Assembly: GCF_021513235.1 (NCBI RefSeq)
Contig: NZ_CP090976.1
Span: 1,364,001-1,428,000, forward strand
Source of the DNA: Kaistella sp. 97-N-M2
GTDB taxonomy: Bacteria > Bacteroidota > Bacteroidia > Flavobacteriales > Weeksellaceae
Direction: 5' to 3'
Length of the DNA stretch: 64,000 nt
Shown here: one piece after another, positions 44,775 to 54,273 of the stretch
How the letters are laid out: the number at the start of each line of letters is the position of its first letter
Numbering within the stretch: the first letter of the stretch is position 1
Translations under genes and position numbers: made by a program
Notes under the pieces: model-generated
The model's input: the letters and a program-made list of their open reading frames with translations, nothing else
What the model was told of the DNA's origin: nothing
Databases searched by the model: none

Positions 44775-45138
44775 TTTGGGAGGAAATTATTTCGCAAAAC
44801 CCTGCTTTTAATGGTTTCTAAAACAAAACTCCACCTTCCTCCTTAATTTTCTGTTAATGTTCGCTTTAATATCGAAATATTTTTCCGTAAAAGTTTCTGA
44901 TTTATATAGTCTAAATTTTATCTTATGTCTTGAATATAAGATAGTTATACGGTGTAAATGGAGTATTTGTAACGTATTAACAATATATAACACCTAATTT
45001 TTATCATATTTTTAAAACTATTGTTTTGTTCATAAGGATAAATTTATATATTTGCGACATCACAAATGAATGGATAAAGCCAACACAAAACAACGATGTT
45101 AAAAAAAATTACAGTAAAAATTGTAAATTTTTTTTTCT
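44775..45138 (+). other. AT-rich intergenic region before the large T9SS gene
   Basis: No gene is supported in these 364 bases. They hold an 8-bp dyad with 9-nt spacer (TATCTTAT at 44919-44926, ATAAGATA at 44936-44943), a good promoter at 45025-45054, and a leader of about 78 bases that ends in an A-run and T-run able to pair just before the ATG. The dyad may be an operator. Confidence 0.6.
45025..45054 (+). promoter_or_regulatory. Promoter of the large T9SS gene
   Basis: TTTG at 45025-45028 and TATATTTG at 45047-45054 with an 18-nt spacer. Start of transcription near 45061. Confidence 0.65.
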
Positions 45139-48100
45139 ATGATAAAGATTCATTTGTTCTTCTTTTGCTTTTTAGCAAATGCAGCGTATTCGCAAACGAC
45201 GAATAACGCGAAGGCTCCCAATAGTTATATTTACGATTTGGATGCGGCGAATGCCCAAGGATACGGCGGACTCGATATTCCCGTAGTAAAAGCCTATGAA
45301 ATGTGGTCCCAATACGAATATTTGAAATCCAATGGTGCTTCAAATCCAATCCCCGCCGGCGTACAAAGTGCTTCGGTCTACTGGCAGGATGTCCCCGGAA
45401 TGATCAAAAAAGTAAGTATCGTTCCCGGCGCAGAGGCTTCCCAGTCCAAAATCCGCGTTGAAATTAATAAAGGCAAAGGCAAAGGAAACGCCGTTGTTGC
45501 TTTTAAGGTTAATGAAACCATTTACTGGAGCTGGCATATTTGGGTAACCGACAATCCTGAAGACGGTGTTGTTTACAGCCAAGGTACCGAAACCGACCTG
45601 AATGGAAACCCGATTATTGTTCAATATATGGATAGAAACCTGGGTGCCACAAGCAATACATTTTTGGGAAACCAATGGCAGAAGTCCGGTGGGCTGATGT
45701 ACGAATGGGGCCGAAAAGATCCCTTCCCACCCTTGGTTTATAAAGATGCGGATTTCTATGCCATTACCGGCGAGGTCGGCATTTTAAGACATAAAGAAAT
45801 TGATCCTGTAAATACGATCCCGGTTCAGGTAAGGCCTTTTGACGAAATTGAAAAAAATATGCAGTTTGCCGTCAAAAATCCGCTCACTTATATCATCAAT
45901 ACCGACGCCGGAGGCAACTGGTTTTCCAGCAGCAGATACAAAGTACCGGGAGCAAGCCCCAATTACATGACCTGGGATTTATGGTCCGATAACGCGAAAG
46001 GAGGAAACAGCAACGGAAACAGTTCCAATACCACACTCAAAAACGAAAGCCTTTCCTATGAATTAAAGTCTGAATTAGACCCGTGCCCGAACGGATGGCG
46101 CGTCCCGTCCTATTACGGCAGAGAAACTCAGAACAATAATTTAGCTTTTTTCGGCAGAAAGAACAATGGTTTTAATGACGACAGCGCGGCCGAATACAGA
46201 GAGTTTTATCCGAACACTCCTAATCCGATGTTAGACGGTATTAAAATTTATCCCGGTCTCGGCATGGATTTCACCAATTCCAACGGCGGCGAAAGAAATT
46301 TAGGATTATTGCCCGTTTCAGGCGGCTATGTTTATTATCCAAATTCAGCTGCACCCAACGCGCCGGTAGGAATTACGTTTCAGGATAATTCCGCCAACGG
46401 CGGTTTGTGGAGTGCCACCTTTGCTTACGATGGTGCCCGACTTTTTTCCATGGTTTCAGATCCCGTGCGAACAAACACAAGTGTAGGTCTTCATGCCATT
46501 TATAACAATCAAACAAACCCGACAAGATCCGGAAATGCCGTAAAGTGTATGCGCGATCCTAATCTTGCGCTTATCGGTGATTTTGCAACGGAATACTTTA
46601 AAAATCAAGAAGATAATTTTAAAGAAGGTCTTGACGATCCGAACTCTTACATTGTTGTGGATGAAACACATTTATCAATTCCCGTGCGCAAAGCATTTTC
46701 GGTCTACAACCAATTGTTAACCGACCACGAATCGGCAAACGCAGATAATTTGATGGCGAAAGTGTTGTGGTCTTCAAATGAAGAATTAATTTCAGATTTG
46801 GTATTGGCTAATAATCCAATCGACGCCCGACTGTCCACCATTGAGGTGCAAATTAATCCGCAAAAAAAAGGAAATGCAGTTATTTCTCTTCATAACAGTA
46901 ACGCGGAGGACAGTCCCGCACTTTGGAGCTGGCATATTTGGGCCGCAGACGAAGATCCAACGGTAAATACAGTTACCTACGCCACAGAAGAAGCAATTCC
47001 TGCAGATTTCAATTTCATTAATCCCACCTCCAGCAAAATGCCGGCTTTACAAACGGTTTTTATGGATAGAAATCTTGGGGCTCAAAAAAGCGACATTGCA
47101 TCGGGTTACGCTAATGGACTTCATTACCAGTGGGGAAGAAAAGACCCTATTCCATCCTTTGTAAGCACATTTTCTCCGTCGGTTTTTGTTAAAGGAAGTT
47201 CGCCTGCGTATGACGGTATTGATGCCTCGCAGTATATTTCGAAGTACACCAAGCCTTATCAAACGTACGGCTCCACGAACAGTATTTCGTACAAGAAAAT
47301 TCAGGAAAACATTATTTCCTCTATCGCAAACCCCTTAACTTTTCTTTATCATGATAAGCAGGGAATGCTATATGATGGCGGAAACCATTACGCCAACGAT
47401 CTGACGAAAGTTAATGATTGGGTTTCAGATGAGAGAGGGCAGGCCGGCGACCGATGGGGACATGGCGATAAAAAATCACCATTTGATCCTTGTCCGGAAG
47501 GATGGCGGGTTCCCGATGTTTCTTTCACCAATCTTTACACAGGATCTAAAGGGAATTCACCCTGGTACAACGGTTATCATGCAGATGCCTACGGAAAACC
47601 CGGCGTTATTCAGGATCAGTGGCACGATATTGCCAGTTTTTATGGCGGCTCGGTTGAATCCACTAATGGCTGGAAATTTGAAAACCCAACCTTTAATATC
47701 GGAAATTTTCCACGCGATGGGATCAGAGGCGAACTCGGTGGCAAAAATGTGGGCTTAGAACGCTCCGGCGTTTGGACCGCTTCGCTCGCCGATATGAATA
47801 CCGGCTTTGCTTTAGCCATGCAGTTTCAGGGTGACAAAATGCAGACCGGAACCGGTGTTTATCCGCAGGCCGGGATGAGTGTTCGTTGCGCCAAAGATGA
47901 GCGCCGCCTGTTAGGAGTTCCTGTCACTAAAAATAATCCCGATATTGTTTTGGGAACAGAGGGAGATCAAGTTATAAGTCAAGCCCAAAATAATGAGCTA
48001 AAAGTATATCCGAATCCTTTTAAAGATGAATTCTCCATCAACAATCCGAATTCGAAGAATTATGAAATTTACGATTTCAGCGGAAAGTTGGTTTTGAGAG

Positions 48101-48213
48101 GCACAGTGCAAAACGGACGGGTAGATGCTACTACAGTTCAGAAAGGGATTTACATTTTGAAAATTTTTATGAACGATGGTTCCATCGTTTCCAGGAAACT
48201 CATCAAACACTAG
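45139..48213 (+). CDS. Large duplicated secreted protein with T9SS type A sorting domain
   Basis: A 1,024-residue exported protein with signal peptide (residues 1-18, ending AAYSQ). The body consists of two copies of a unit of about 465 residues. Matching landmarks: YWSWHIWVTD near 129 and LWSWHIWAAD near 595; MDRNLGATS near 161 and MDRNLGAQK near 640; YEWGRKDPFP and YQWGRKDPIP; DPCPNGWRVP near 313 and DPCPEGWRVP near 782. The GWRVP/MDRNLG pattern resembles Fibrobacter-type (FISUMP) domains. The last 70 residues (KVYPNPFKDEFSIN, IYDFSGKLVL, VQKGIYILKI) form the sorting signal. It probably ends up on the cell surface; its role is unknown. Confidence 0.85.
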   Translation: MIKIHLFFFCFLANAAYSQTTNNAKAPNSYIYDLDAANAQGYGGLDIPVVKAYEMWSQYEYLKSNGASNPIPAGVQSASVYWQDVPGMIKKVSIVPGAEASQSKIRVEINKGKGKGNAVVAFKVNETIYWSWHIWVTDNPEDGVVYSQGTETDLNGNPIIVQYMDRNLGATSNTFLGNQWQKSGGLMYEWGRKDPFPPLVYKDADFYAITGEVGILRHKEIDPVNTIPVQVRPFDEIEKNMQFAVKNPLTYIINTDAGGNWFSSSRYKVPGASPNYMTWDLWSDNAKGGNSNGNSSNTTLKNESLSYELKSELDPCPNGWRVPSYYGRETQNNNLAFFGRKNNGFNDDSAAEYREFYPNTPNPMLDGIKIYPGLGMDFTNSNGGERNLGLLPVSGGYVYYPNSAAPNAPVGITFQDNSANGGLWSATFAYDGARLFSMVSDPVRTNTSVGLHAIYNNQTNPTRSGNAVKCMRDPNLALIGDFATEYFKNQEDNFKEGLDDPNSYIVVDETHLSIPVRKAFSVYNQLLTDHESANADNLMAKVLWSSNEELISDLVLANNPIDARLSTIEVQINPQKKGNAVISLHNSNAEDSPALWSWHIWAADEDPTVNTVTYATEEAIPADFNFINPTSSKMPALQTVFMDRNLGAQKSDIASGYANGLHYQWGRKDPIPSFVSTFSPSVFVKGSSPAYDGIDASQYISKYTKPYQTYGSTNSISYKKIQENIISSIANPLTFLYHDKQGMLYDGGNHYANDLTKVNDWVSDERGQAGDRWGHGDKKSPFDPCPEGWRVPDVSFTNLYTGSKGNSPWYNGYHADAYGKPGVIQDQWHDIASFYGGSVESTNGWKFENPTFNIGNFPRDGIRGELGGKNVGLERSGVWTASLADMNTGFALAMQFQGDKMQTGTGVYPQAGMSVRCAKDERRLLGVPVTKNNPDIVLGTEGDQVISQAQNNELKVYPNPFKDEFSINNPNSKNYEIYDFSGKLVLRGTVQNGRVDATTVQKGIYILKIFMNDGSIVSRKLIKH

Positions 48214-48228
48214 AATTATATTGACTTG

Positions 48229-48263
48229 AAAAAAAGCACAATCGTTAAGGTTGTGCTTTTTTT
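48229..48263 (+). terminator. Intrinsic terminator
   Basis: A-rich and GC core stem: AAAAAAAGCACAATC (48229-48243) and GGTTGTGCTTTTTTT (48249-48263) with one G-T pair and a GTTAA loop. Confidence 0.88.
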
Positions 48264-48265
48264 GT

Positions 48266-48273
48266 TACTTTTG
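48266..48273 (+). promoter_or_regulatory. -7 element before the arginase-fold gene
   Basis: TACTTTTG matches TAnnTTTG; it is 50 bases before the next ATG and right behind the terminator. The -33 box is unclear because it falls in the terminator stem. Confidence 0.35.
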
Positions 48274-48322
48274 TTGAGATTGTTTTTTCTTCTAATAACC
48301 ATAAAACCTTCATTACACCGCA

Positions 48323-49399
48323 ATGAATATCGACGAAATTCTACTTCCGCCCAAAGATTTTAAAACCGAAAAATGGCAACTTGGAAATTTAATATCCACA
48401 GAAATTCCCGAAGATGGAATTGTTTTGATCTTCTGCTTCGATTACCGCGGTTTGGAAAATGGCGCGGCAGAAATCCTCGATTTCAAAAGGGTTCGTCAGG
48501 AACTCTATAAGCTTTCAAAACTGGATTTCGAGGTGCCGGTTTGTGATCTGGGCGATTTAATTTCGGGGAAATCGCATGGCGATACGCACTATATTTTGCA
48601 GGAAATTCTTTCGATGTGTCACTCGAAAAATTCCATTCCGGTGGTGGTTGGCGGCAGTAACGATTTGGCTTTTTCGCTCTTTTCAGCCTTAAACTTTCAT
48701 CAGAAGAATATAAATTATACGCAGGTTTCCAATATTATTTCCTTGTTGAATGATACGAATGAAATCACGGAAAAAAACTTCCTGTCAAAAATTTTAAGTT
48801 CGAAGGAATTCAGCATCAAAAATTATCATCATCTCGGCTATCAGAAACATCTAAACGAGATGGACTCCGTGAAACTGATGAAGGAAGTTGAATTTGATGT
48901 GCTCCGCCTGGCGGAAATGATGAATTCTACGGAAAAAACCGAACCCTATTTTCGGCGCGCGGATTTGGTAACTGTAAATTGCGATGCAGTCGAAAGTTTG
49001 GGCGATGGTTTTTCGGCCAACCCACAAGTGAACGGTCTAAACAAAAGGGAAATTTGCGCATACATGAAGGAAACCGGCCTTAGCGAAAACCTGAAATCCG
49101 TAGGAATCTTTAATTTCAACGCCAATTCTGCAGAATTTTTGAACCACCAGCTTTTGGCGCAGATGATTTGGCATTTGCTCGAAGGCATCAATATTCAAAA
49201 ATCCCATCCTTTGGAACGGTCTTATGAAACATTTTGGGTGATGATCGACGACGGACAATATGCTTTTAAACGCGACACGTTCAGCAATCTGTGGTATTTT
49301 GGCGAAGACGAAAAGGTGCAGAATTTAATTCCGTGCGCGAAGTGGGAATACGATGAAGCCAAAAAAGGCTTTTTGAATCCACGCTTTTTAAGAAACTGA
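48323..49399 (+). CDS. Arginase/formimidoylglutamase-fold protein lacking metal ligands
   Basis: A 358-residue member of the ureohydrolase fold as annotated in Bacteroidota (formimidoylglutamase family). The first motif, normally GGxH, reads VVVGGSNDLAF near residue 113. The DAHxD motif is not recognisable, and the third motif, normally SxDxDxxDP, reads VNCDAVESLGDG near 219. Most manganese ligands are therefore missing, so catalysis is doubtful and a structural or regulatory role is possible. In Flavobacteriia a relative often lies between topA and gliding genes; here it leads into the polysaccharide cluster. Confidence 0.75.
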   Translation: MNIDEILLPPKDFKTEKWQLGNLISTEIPEDGIVLIFCFDYRGLENGAAEILDFKRVRQELYKLSKLDFEVPVCDLGDLISGKSHGDTHYILQEILSMCHSKNSIPVVVGGSNDLAFSLFSALNFHQKNINYTQVSNIISLLNDTNEITEKNFLSKILSSKEFSIKNYHHLGYQKHLNEMDSVKLMKEVEFDVLRLAEMMNSTEKTEPYFRRADLVTVNCDAVESLGDGFSANPQVNGLNKREICAYMKETGLSENLKSVGIFNFNANSAEFLNHQLLAQMIWHLLEGINIQKSHPLERSYETFWVMIDDGQYAFKRDTFSNLWYFGEDEKVQNLIPCAKWEYDEAKKGFLNPRFLRN

Positions 49400-49422
49400 T
49401 TTTCTTCCGTTAAATAAATTAG

Positions 49423-50988
49423 ATGCCGAACCTGACGATGAAAAGCGCTTTATCTAAAATTTTTAATAATCCCTTTTTGTTGATCGGTATCACGGCGATA
49501 TTGAAGTTGCCTTTGTTTTTAACCAAAAACATTCAGGAAGATTCTTTTATCACGTGGCGTGTTGCGCGTAATCTACTGAATTATGGCGTCATCGGCTTCA
49601 ATGGAAACGAGCGCATTTCCGCGTCGACCACGCATCTTTATGTCCTGGTTTCGGCTTTTTTTCAACTGATTTTCGACGAAAATTTTATAGGTCCGCTGCT
49701 TATTTTTAGCGGAGTTCTTTTTGCGGTCGGCTCTTTCTGGCTTGGCAAAATTCTCTTCCCGACGGATCTTTTTAAACGCGGTTTTTTCGTGATTTTCCTG
49801 AACATGCTTCCACCCGCACTTACCGCCTCGGGCCTCGGCATGGAGTATGGGATTCTGTTTTTTCTGTACAGCGGCCTTATTTATTTTGGTATTTTCAAAG
49901 GAAAAAACTGGGCTTATTTTCTCTTTCCGGTCTTAATGCTGTGGACGCGGATGGACACGGTGATCTTTTTGGGAGTTTTCTTTGCAGCCGATGTCATTAT
50001 TCGGAAAAAAATAAATTTATTTTTTATTTTAGGTGGCATTGCAGGAGTGATCAGCGTTGTTTCTTTCAACTATTTTTACTTTGGAGAACTGGTAAACCAC
50101 ACGATTACGGCTAAAAAAATTGCCTATAAAAATCTGATTCAGAACAACAGTTTTTCTCATTTCCTTTATCAGTGGGCGTACTACGGCGGACTCATCAAAA
50201 AATATTCGGTTTACACGCTGCTTCTTTTTGTCGCATTCTTAATGCTTTTGGGTTTTTCTGTTTTTAAAGTTTACAAAGACCACAGGCGGGTTCCGTATAA
50301 AACAAGATGGATTTTACTGGCAATGTTGGCATTTGCTTTATTAAAAATTACAGTTTTTGCGTGGTTTCAAGCTTATTTCGATTGGTATTACTGGCTTCCG
50401 CGGGTTTTTATGTTTGTAATTATTCTGTTCTATGTTCTGGATTTTGTTAAATTAAAATGCAAACTTTTAATTCCGGCGGTTTTTCTGGGTGTTTTGGCTT
50501 TGTACGCCTTTCAACTTTTGCAGTCCTACACCATTGGGTACATGGAAGAGCGCCAACGGATGCAGATCGCGGCAGATATTAACAGTGATCACGTTTCCAT
50601 GAAACAGTCTGTTTTACTGGAGCCCGCAGGAATTATTCCTTTTTACACGAATCTTTTTACGTACGATGAGGTTGGGCTGGTGAGCAAAAAAATTACGGAA
50701 GAAATGCTGAAAGACGATCAGTTTTGGTGGCGCAATTCGGTGAAGAGATTTCAACCCGATTATATTTTAACCATCGCCCAGAAACCCGGGACCGAAAGCA
50801 GTTTCTACCGTTTAAAACCTGAGGATGCATCTGAATTTGCGCACGAATATAAACTCATAAAAGCGTATCCGATCGCGAAAATTCACAATAATGCGCCAAA
50901 AATATTGCGGTGTATTTATAAAATACGGCCCATCGGAAAAGATTATTATCTTTATAAACGGTTGCGCAAATTATCACCAAATGATTAA
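49423..50988 (+). CDS. Multi-pass GT-C-like glycosyltransferase or polysaccharide membrane protein
   Basis: A 521-residue membrane protein with about ten helices up to residue 375 and a soluble C-terminal part of about 145 residues. The first loop holds EDSFITWRVARNLLNYG, with acidic residues as in GT-C enzymes that use lipid-linked sugars, and a second loop has NERISASTTHLYVL. The exact sugar and acceptor are unknown. The last eight bases overlap the next glycosyltransferase gene, so they are cotranslated. A second ATG at 49438 is an alternative start. Confidence 0.75.
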   Translation: MPNLTMKSALSKIFNNPFLLIGITAILKLPLFLTKNIQEDSFITWRVARNLLNYGVIGFNGNERISASTTHLYVLVSAFFQLIFDENFIGPLLIFSGVLFAVGSFWLGKILFPTDLFKRGFFVIFLNMLPPALTASGLGMEYGILFFLYSGLIYFGIFKGKNWAYFLFPVLMLWTRMDTVIFLGVFFAADVIIRKKINLFFILGGIAGVISVVSFNYFYFGELVNHTITAKKIAYKNLIQNNSFSHFLYQWAYYGGLIKKYSVYTLLLFVAFLMLLGFSVFKVYKDHRRVPYKTRWILLAMLAFALLKITVFAWFQAYFDWYYWLPRVFMFVIILFYVLDFVKLKCKLLIPAVFLGVLALYAFQLLQSYTIGYMEERQRMQIAADINSDHVSMKQSVLLEPAGIIPFYTNLFTYDEVGLVSKKITEEMLKDDQFWWRNSVKRFQPDYILTIAQKPGTESSFYRLKPEDASEFAHEYKLIKAYPIAKIHNNAPKILRCIYKIRPIGKDYYLYKRLRKLSPND

Positions 50989-51859
50989 AGTTTCTATTAT
51001 TGTTCCTGTATTTAATGTCGGGAAATATCTGCGGAAATGTTTAGATTCCTTGGTGCATCAAACGTTGCAGGATATTGAAATTTTAGTCGTTAATGATGGC
51101 AGCACGGATGAATCTCAAATAATTATAGAGGAATTTCAAGAGCGTTTTCCTTTAATAATTAAAGCGTTTACGAAAGAAAACGGCGGTTTGAGCGATGCGC
51201 GGAATTTTGGGTTAGAGTGGGCGCGCGGCGAATTTCTAGGATTTGTCGACAGTGACGATTTTGTTTCGCCAACCATGTTCGAAGATATGTACAAGCTCGC
51301 AATAAAACATGCTGCAGAGATCGTAATCTGCAATCTTCAAAAAGTGAACGAAGGCGGAAATGTAACGCAAAAGCTCACTCAAATTCCAAATATGCCGGAA
51401 AAAATTGATCTTGCAACACATTTTTCAGTGTTTTCGGATATCAGCTATTTTGCCTGCAATAAGATTTTCCGGAAAGATTTATTTCAAAATAAACGGTTTA
51501 AAAAAGGCGTTCATTTTGAAGATATTCAGCTTATTCCGCAGTTGGTTTTGGCTTCGGCTACGATCGCCCAAACCCAAAATTTTCATTATCAATATTTGGA
51601 ACGGAAAGATTCTCTCTCCAAAACACACACGGAGAAAGGTCTGGATATTTTGCAGGCTGTTGAGGATGTGGAGGTTGCGTTCAAAAGCTCCGTTTATTCT
51701 ACAAAAAAGGCCGAGTTCAAAAACTTTCAGATTTTAGAAGGGATCTATTCGTTTTTGGCTTATCTGGCTTTTGTAAAAGATGAAAAAGTGTATGCCGAAA
51801 TGTCGGAAGAGCTGCAAAAATTCATCAAAAAAAGAAGATATCACGTTCAGAAATTATAG
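50981..51859 (+). CDS. Family 2 glycosyltransferase
   Basis: A 292-residue GT2 enzyme with a GT-A fold: VSIIVPVFNVGKYLRKCLDS at the start, VVNDGSTDES near 38, ENGGLSDARNFG near 72 and the metal-binding FVDSDDF near 92. ATG at 50981 is preferred; an earlier in-frame ATG at 50891 lies deep inside the preceding gene. It adds a sugar to the growing repeat unit of the surface polysaccharide. The donor cannot be predicted. Confidence 0.92.
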   Translation: MIKVSIIVPVFNVGKYLRKCLDSLVHQTLQDIEILVVNDGSTDESQIIIEEFQERFPLIIKAFTKENGGLSDARNFGLEWARGEFLGFVDSDDFVSPTMFEDMYKLAIKHAAEIVICNLQKVNEGGNVTQKLTQIPNMPEKIDLATHFSVFSDISYFACNKIFRKDLFQNKRFKKGVHFEDIQLIPQLVLASATIAQTQNFHYQYLERKDSLSKTHTEKGLDILQAVEDVEVAFKSSVYSTKKAEFKNFQILEGIYSFLAYLAFVKDEKVYAEMSEELQKFIKKRRYHVQKL

Positions 51860-51982
51860 GGTATCAACGCTTTGGAAAGAATTATCTTCTATCTTTGTCT
51901 TTAAGAAAAAAAATTTATTACTTACTTTATTTCTTAAGGCAGGAGAAGCTGTTGCGGAAATTAGTTTAACATCCATTAACCA

Positions 51983-53113
51983 ATGCCGGTTCTCCACCCC
52001 ATTTTTATTGTGATTTTTCTCTTTCTTGCCTTTGCGAGTTACTGGGAGATTTTTCGGTTAGAGAAAAAGCAAAGCATTTTTGTGTGGATTGCCGCGGTTT
52101 TAATTATTATAGCCGTCGGTTTTCGGATCGATGTGGGCGCGGATTATCCGATTTACAGGATGCTTTTTTCCGGTTTCGCCATTTATACGACGTATGGTGA
52201 TGTTTTCGATAAAGCGCTATTTCGTCCCAATACGGAGGAGATCGAATGGCTGTTTGTTCTGATTAACAAACTGGTTTTCGATTTTGGTCTGCCTTTTTAC
52301 ATTGTTACCTTGGTGATGGCGGTGATTGCAGTGTCGTTAAAGTTCAGTGCCATTTACAGCAATGTTGCTTTTCCGTCTTTGGCTTTACTGTTTTACTTTA
52401 TGCCTATTATGTTTTTTGAGGATTCCGGGCAGATGCGGCAGGGTTTGGGTATTGCGGTGTGCGTGGCTTCCTTTAAATTTATCAAAGACCGAAATCTGCC
52501 TTTATTTCTGCTGTGCATTTACATCGCCCTGGGTTTTCATAAAACCGCTATCGTTTTTCTTCCCGCGTACTGGCTGGTGAAAATTCCTCTAAGCAGTAAA
52601 CGGATATTCTGGATTTTAGTGGTTGCGGTTTTGTCTTCGCCTTTCGAACTTTACCGGCTGGGCGGCTCGTTCTTCAGTTCAATTTCGCCGCAGGATATTT
52701 CGGGTGCCTATACCGGTTATTTGGATGACCGGTATTACGGTACTCAGGTTGAAACGGGTTTGAATGATATTGTGAAAATAATTTTTATCTTTATTTTAAT
52801 TCGGTACGATAAAAAAGGGTGCGAAGAAGTTTGGTGGTATGAATACATGCGGAATCTTGCCGTTTTTGGCATGGCGATGTTTTACTTCTTCCGGTCGAAC
52901 GAAATTTTTGCAGTTCGCCTGCCCGGGGCGTATATGTTTTTTGTGACGATGTTTTGCCTGAGCAATCTGGTTTATGCCGTGAAAGACCGCACCAGGCAAA
53001 TTTTATATGTAGGTTTTATGACTTACTTTATTGCCATGTTTTTTTACTTTGGCAGTGGAAACGGGCATCGTGGCGGCTTTACAACCGAGAGATATGATAA
53101 CGCACTCTGGTAA
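51983..53113 (+). CDS. EpsG-family (Wzy-like) polysaccharide polymerase
   Basis: A 376-residue protein with about ten membrane helices. The EpsG pattern is visible in FRIDVGADYPIYRMLF near residue 47 and SGQMRQGLGIAVCVASFKFI near 150, which corresponds to the family's conserved RQ motif. It probably polymerises the repeat units made by the neighbouring transferases. The 123 bases before it hold a TATCTTTG element (51890-51897) and an imperfect 10-bp hairpin (51899-51908 with 51930-51939), so an internal promoter is possible. Confidence 0.82.
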   Translation: MPVLHPIFIVIFLFLAFASYWEIFRLEKKQSIFVWIAAVLIIIAVGFRIDVGADYPIYRMLFSGFAIYTTYGDVFDKALFRPNTEEIEWLFVLINKLVFDFGLPFYIVTLVMAVIAVSLKFSAIYSNVAFPSLALLFYFMPIMFFEDSGQMRQGLGIAVCVASFKFIKDRNLPLFLLCIYIALGFHKTAIVFLPAYWLVKIPLSSKRIFWILVVAVLSSPFELYRLGGSFFSSISPQDISGAYTGYLDDRYYGTQVETGLNDIVKIIFIFILIRYDKKGCEEVWWYEYMRNLAVFGMAMFYFFRSNEIFAVRLPGAYMFFVTMFCLSNLVYAVKDRTRQILYVGFMTYFIAMFFYFGSGNGHRGGFTTERYDNALW

Positions 53114-53119
53114 TTATAA

Positions 53120-54238
53120 ATGAACGAACTTAAAGACATTCTTGCAACAATTGGCCTTCCTGTTTTTTATTTGAAACTTGGGCTGGGAGTGCTGTGTTCC
53201 TTTTTGCTCACCTTTTTGTCGATTCCCACCATCGTGAAAATTTCCAAACGAAAGAACTTGATGGATGAGCCCGGGACGCGAAGTTCGCATCTTCGGAAAA
53301 TCCCCAATTTAGGCGGAATAGCCATCTTTTATTCGCTTGCGGTCTGTGCGTCGATTTTTGCGTTTGAACTTTTCGATCTGTACAAATTTTTATTTGCTTC
53401 TCTGGTGATCCTGCTCTACATTGGTGTGATGGACGATATTGTGATCATGCGTGCCTACAAAAAACTGCTGGCTCAAATCGTGGTAACCGCTTTAATCGTT
53501 ATTGGGTCGGATGTGCGAATCCGTAGTTTTTTCGGCGTTTTCGCTGTGTATGAACTGTCGTATTTCTTCAGCGTGATGATCAGTATTTTCACGTTTATCG
53601 TTTTAATTAATGCTTTCAATCTGATTGACGGTATCGACGGTTTGGCAGGCGGATATTCCATTATCTGCAGTGCGCTGTTTGGCATCAGTTATTTCCGGTT
53701 GGGCGAATATAATTATCCTTTGGTTGTGCTTTCCGGCGTGATTATCGGTTCCGTGGTCGGCTTTCTTTACTATAATCTTTCCAGTTACCGCACCAATAAA
53801 GTTTTTATGGGCGACACCGGATCTATGATTCTGGGGTTTTTATTAGCTTTTACGGCGATATGCTTTATTGATATTTTCATCGATAAGCAACTTCCGGAAG
53901 TGCCGAGGTATTATCTGCAATCCGCGCCGGCCATCGCCATCGCCATCCTTATTCTTCCAATAATTGATACTTTAAATGTGATCATTATTCGTTTATCCAC
54001 GGGCAAATCTCCGTTTATCGCAGATAAAAATCATATCCATCACTCGCTTTTAGAGTTGGGTTTAACCCATCGCCGGTCTACATTTTATATTATTTTGTAC
54101 TATTTATTTATTGTCGGCGTAGCTTTTTACCTGCGGCACATTAATGTAAATGTTTTACTTTTGGTGATCATCGTCTTGGGATTTATTGGTGCCTACATTC
54201 CAAAAGTTATTTTTTTAACAAGAAAGAAAGCTAATTAA
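53120..54238 (+). CDS. WecA/MraY-family undecaprenyl-phosphate sugar-phosphate transferase
   Basis: A 372-residue multi-pass enzyme that starts the repeat unit by placing a sugar phosphate on undecaprenyl phosphate. Motifs: DEPGTRSSHLRKIPNLGGIA near residue 50, GVMDDIVIMRAYKKLLAQ near 104, FNLIDGIDGLAGG near 165, FMGDTGSMILGF near 230 and HHSLLELGLTHRRS near 300. This set is typical of WecA-like GlcNAc-1-phosphate transferases rather than MraY. It follows the polymerase by six bases. Confidence 0.93.
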   Translation: MNELKDILATIGLPVFYLKLGLGVLCSFLLTFLSIPTIVKISKRKNLMDEPGTRSSHLRKIPNLGGIAIFYSLAVCASIFAFELFDLYKFLFASLVILLYIGVMDDIVIMRAYKKLLAQIVVTALIVIGSDVRIRSFFGVFAVYELSYFFSVMISIFTFIVLINAFNLIDGIDGLAGGYSIICSALFGISYFRLGEYNYPLVVLSGVIIGSVVGFLYYNLSSYRTNKVFMGDTGSMILGFLLAFTAICFIDIFIDKQLPEVPRYYLQSAPAIAIAILILPIIDTLNVIIIRLSTGKSPFIADKNHIHHSLLELGLTHRRSTFYIILYYLFIVGVAFYLRHINVNVLLLVIIVLGFIGAYIPKVIFLTRKKAN

Positions 54239-54273
54239 TTATTTGTTATTTTTGTAAATCCACACTAAAACTG

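Noticed and set aside
50891..50980. Earlier start of the GT2 gene
   Set aside because: It lies within the membrane-protein gene in another frame; the GT2 fold starts at MIKVSIIVPVF, 50981.
51898..51939. Terminator inside the polysaccharide cluster
   Set aside because: The 10-bp arms are imperfect, the loop is 21 nt and no T-run follows; it was kept only as a remark under the polymerase gene.
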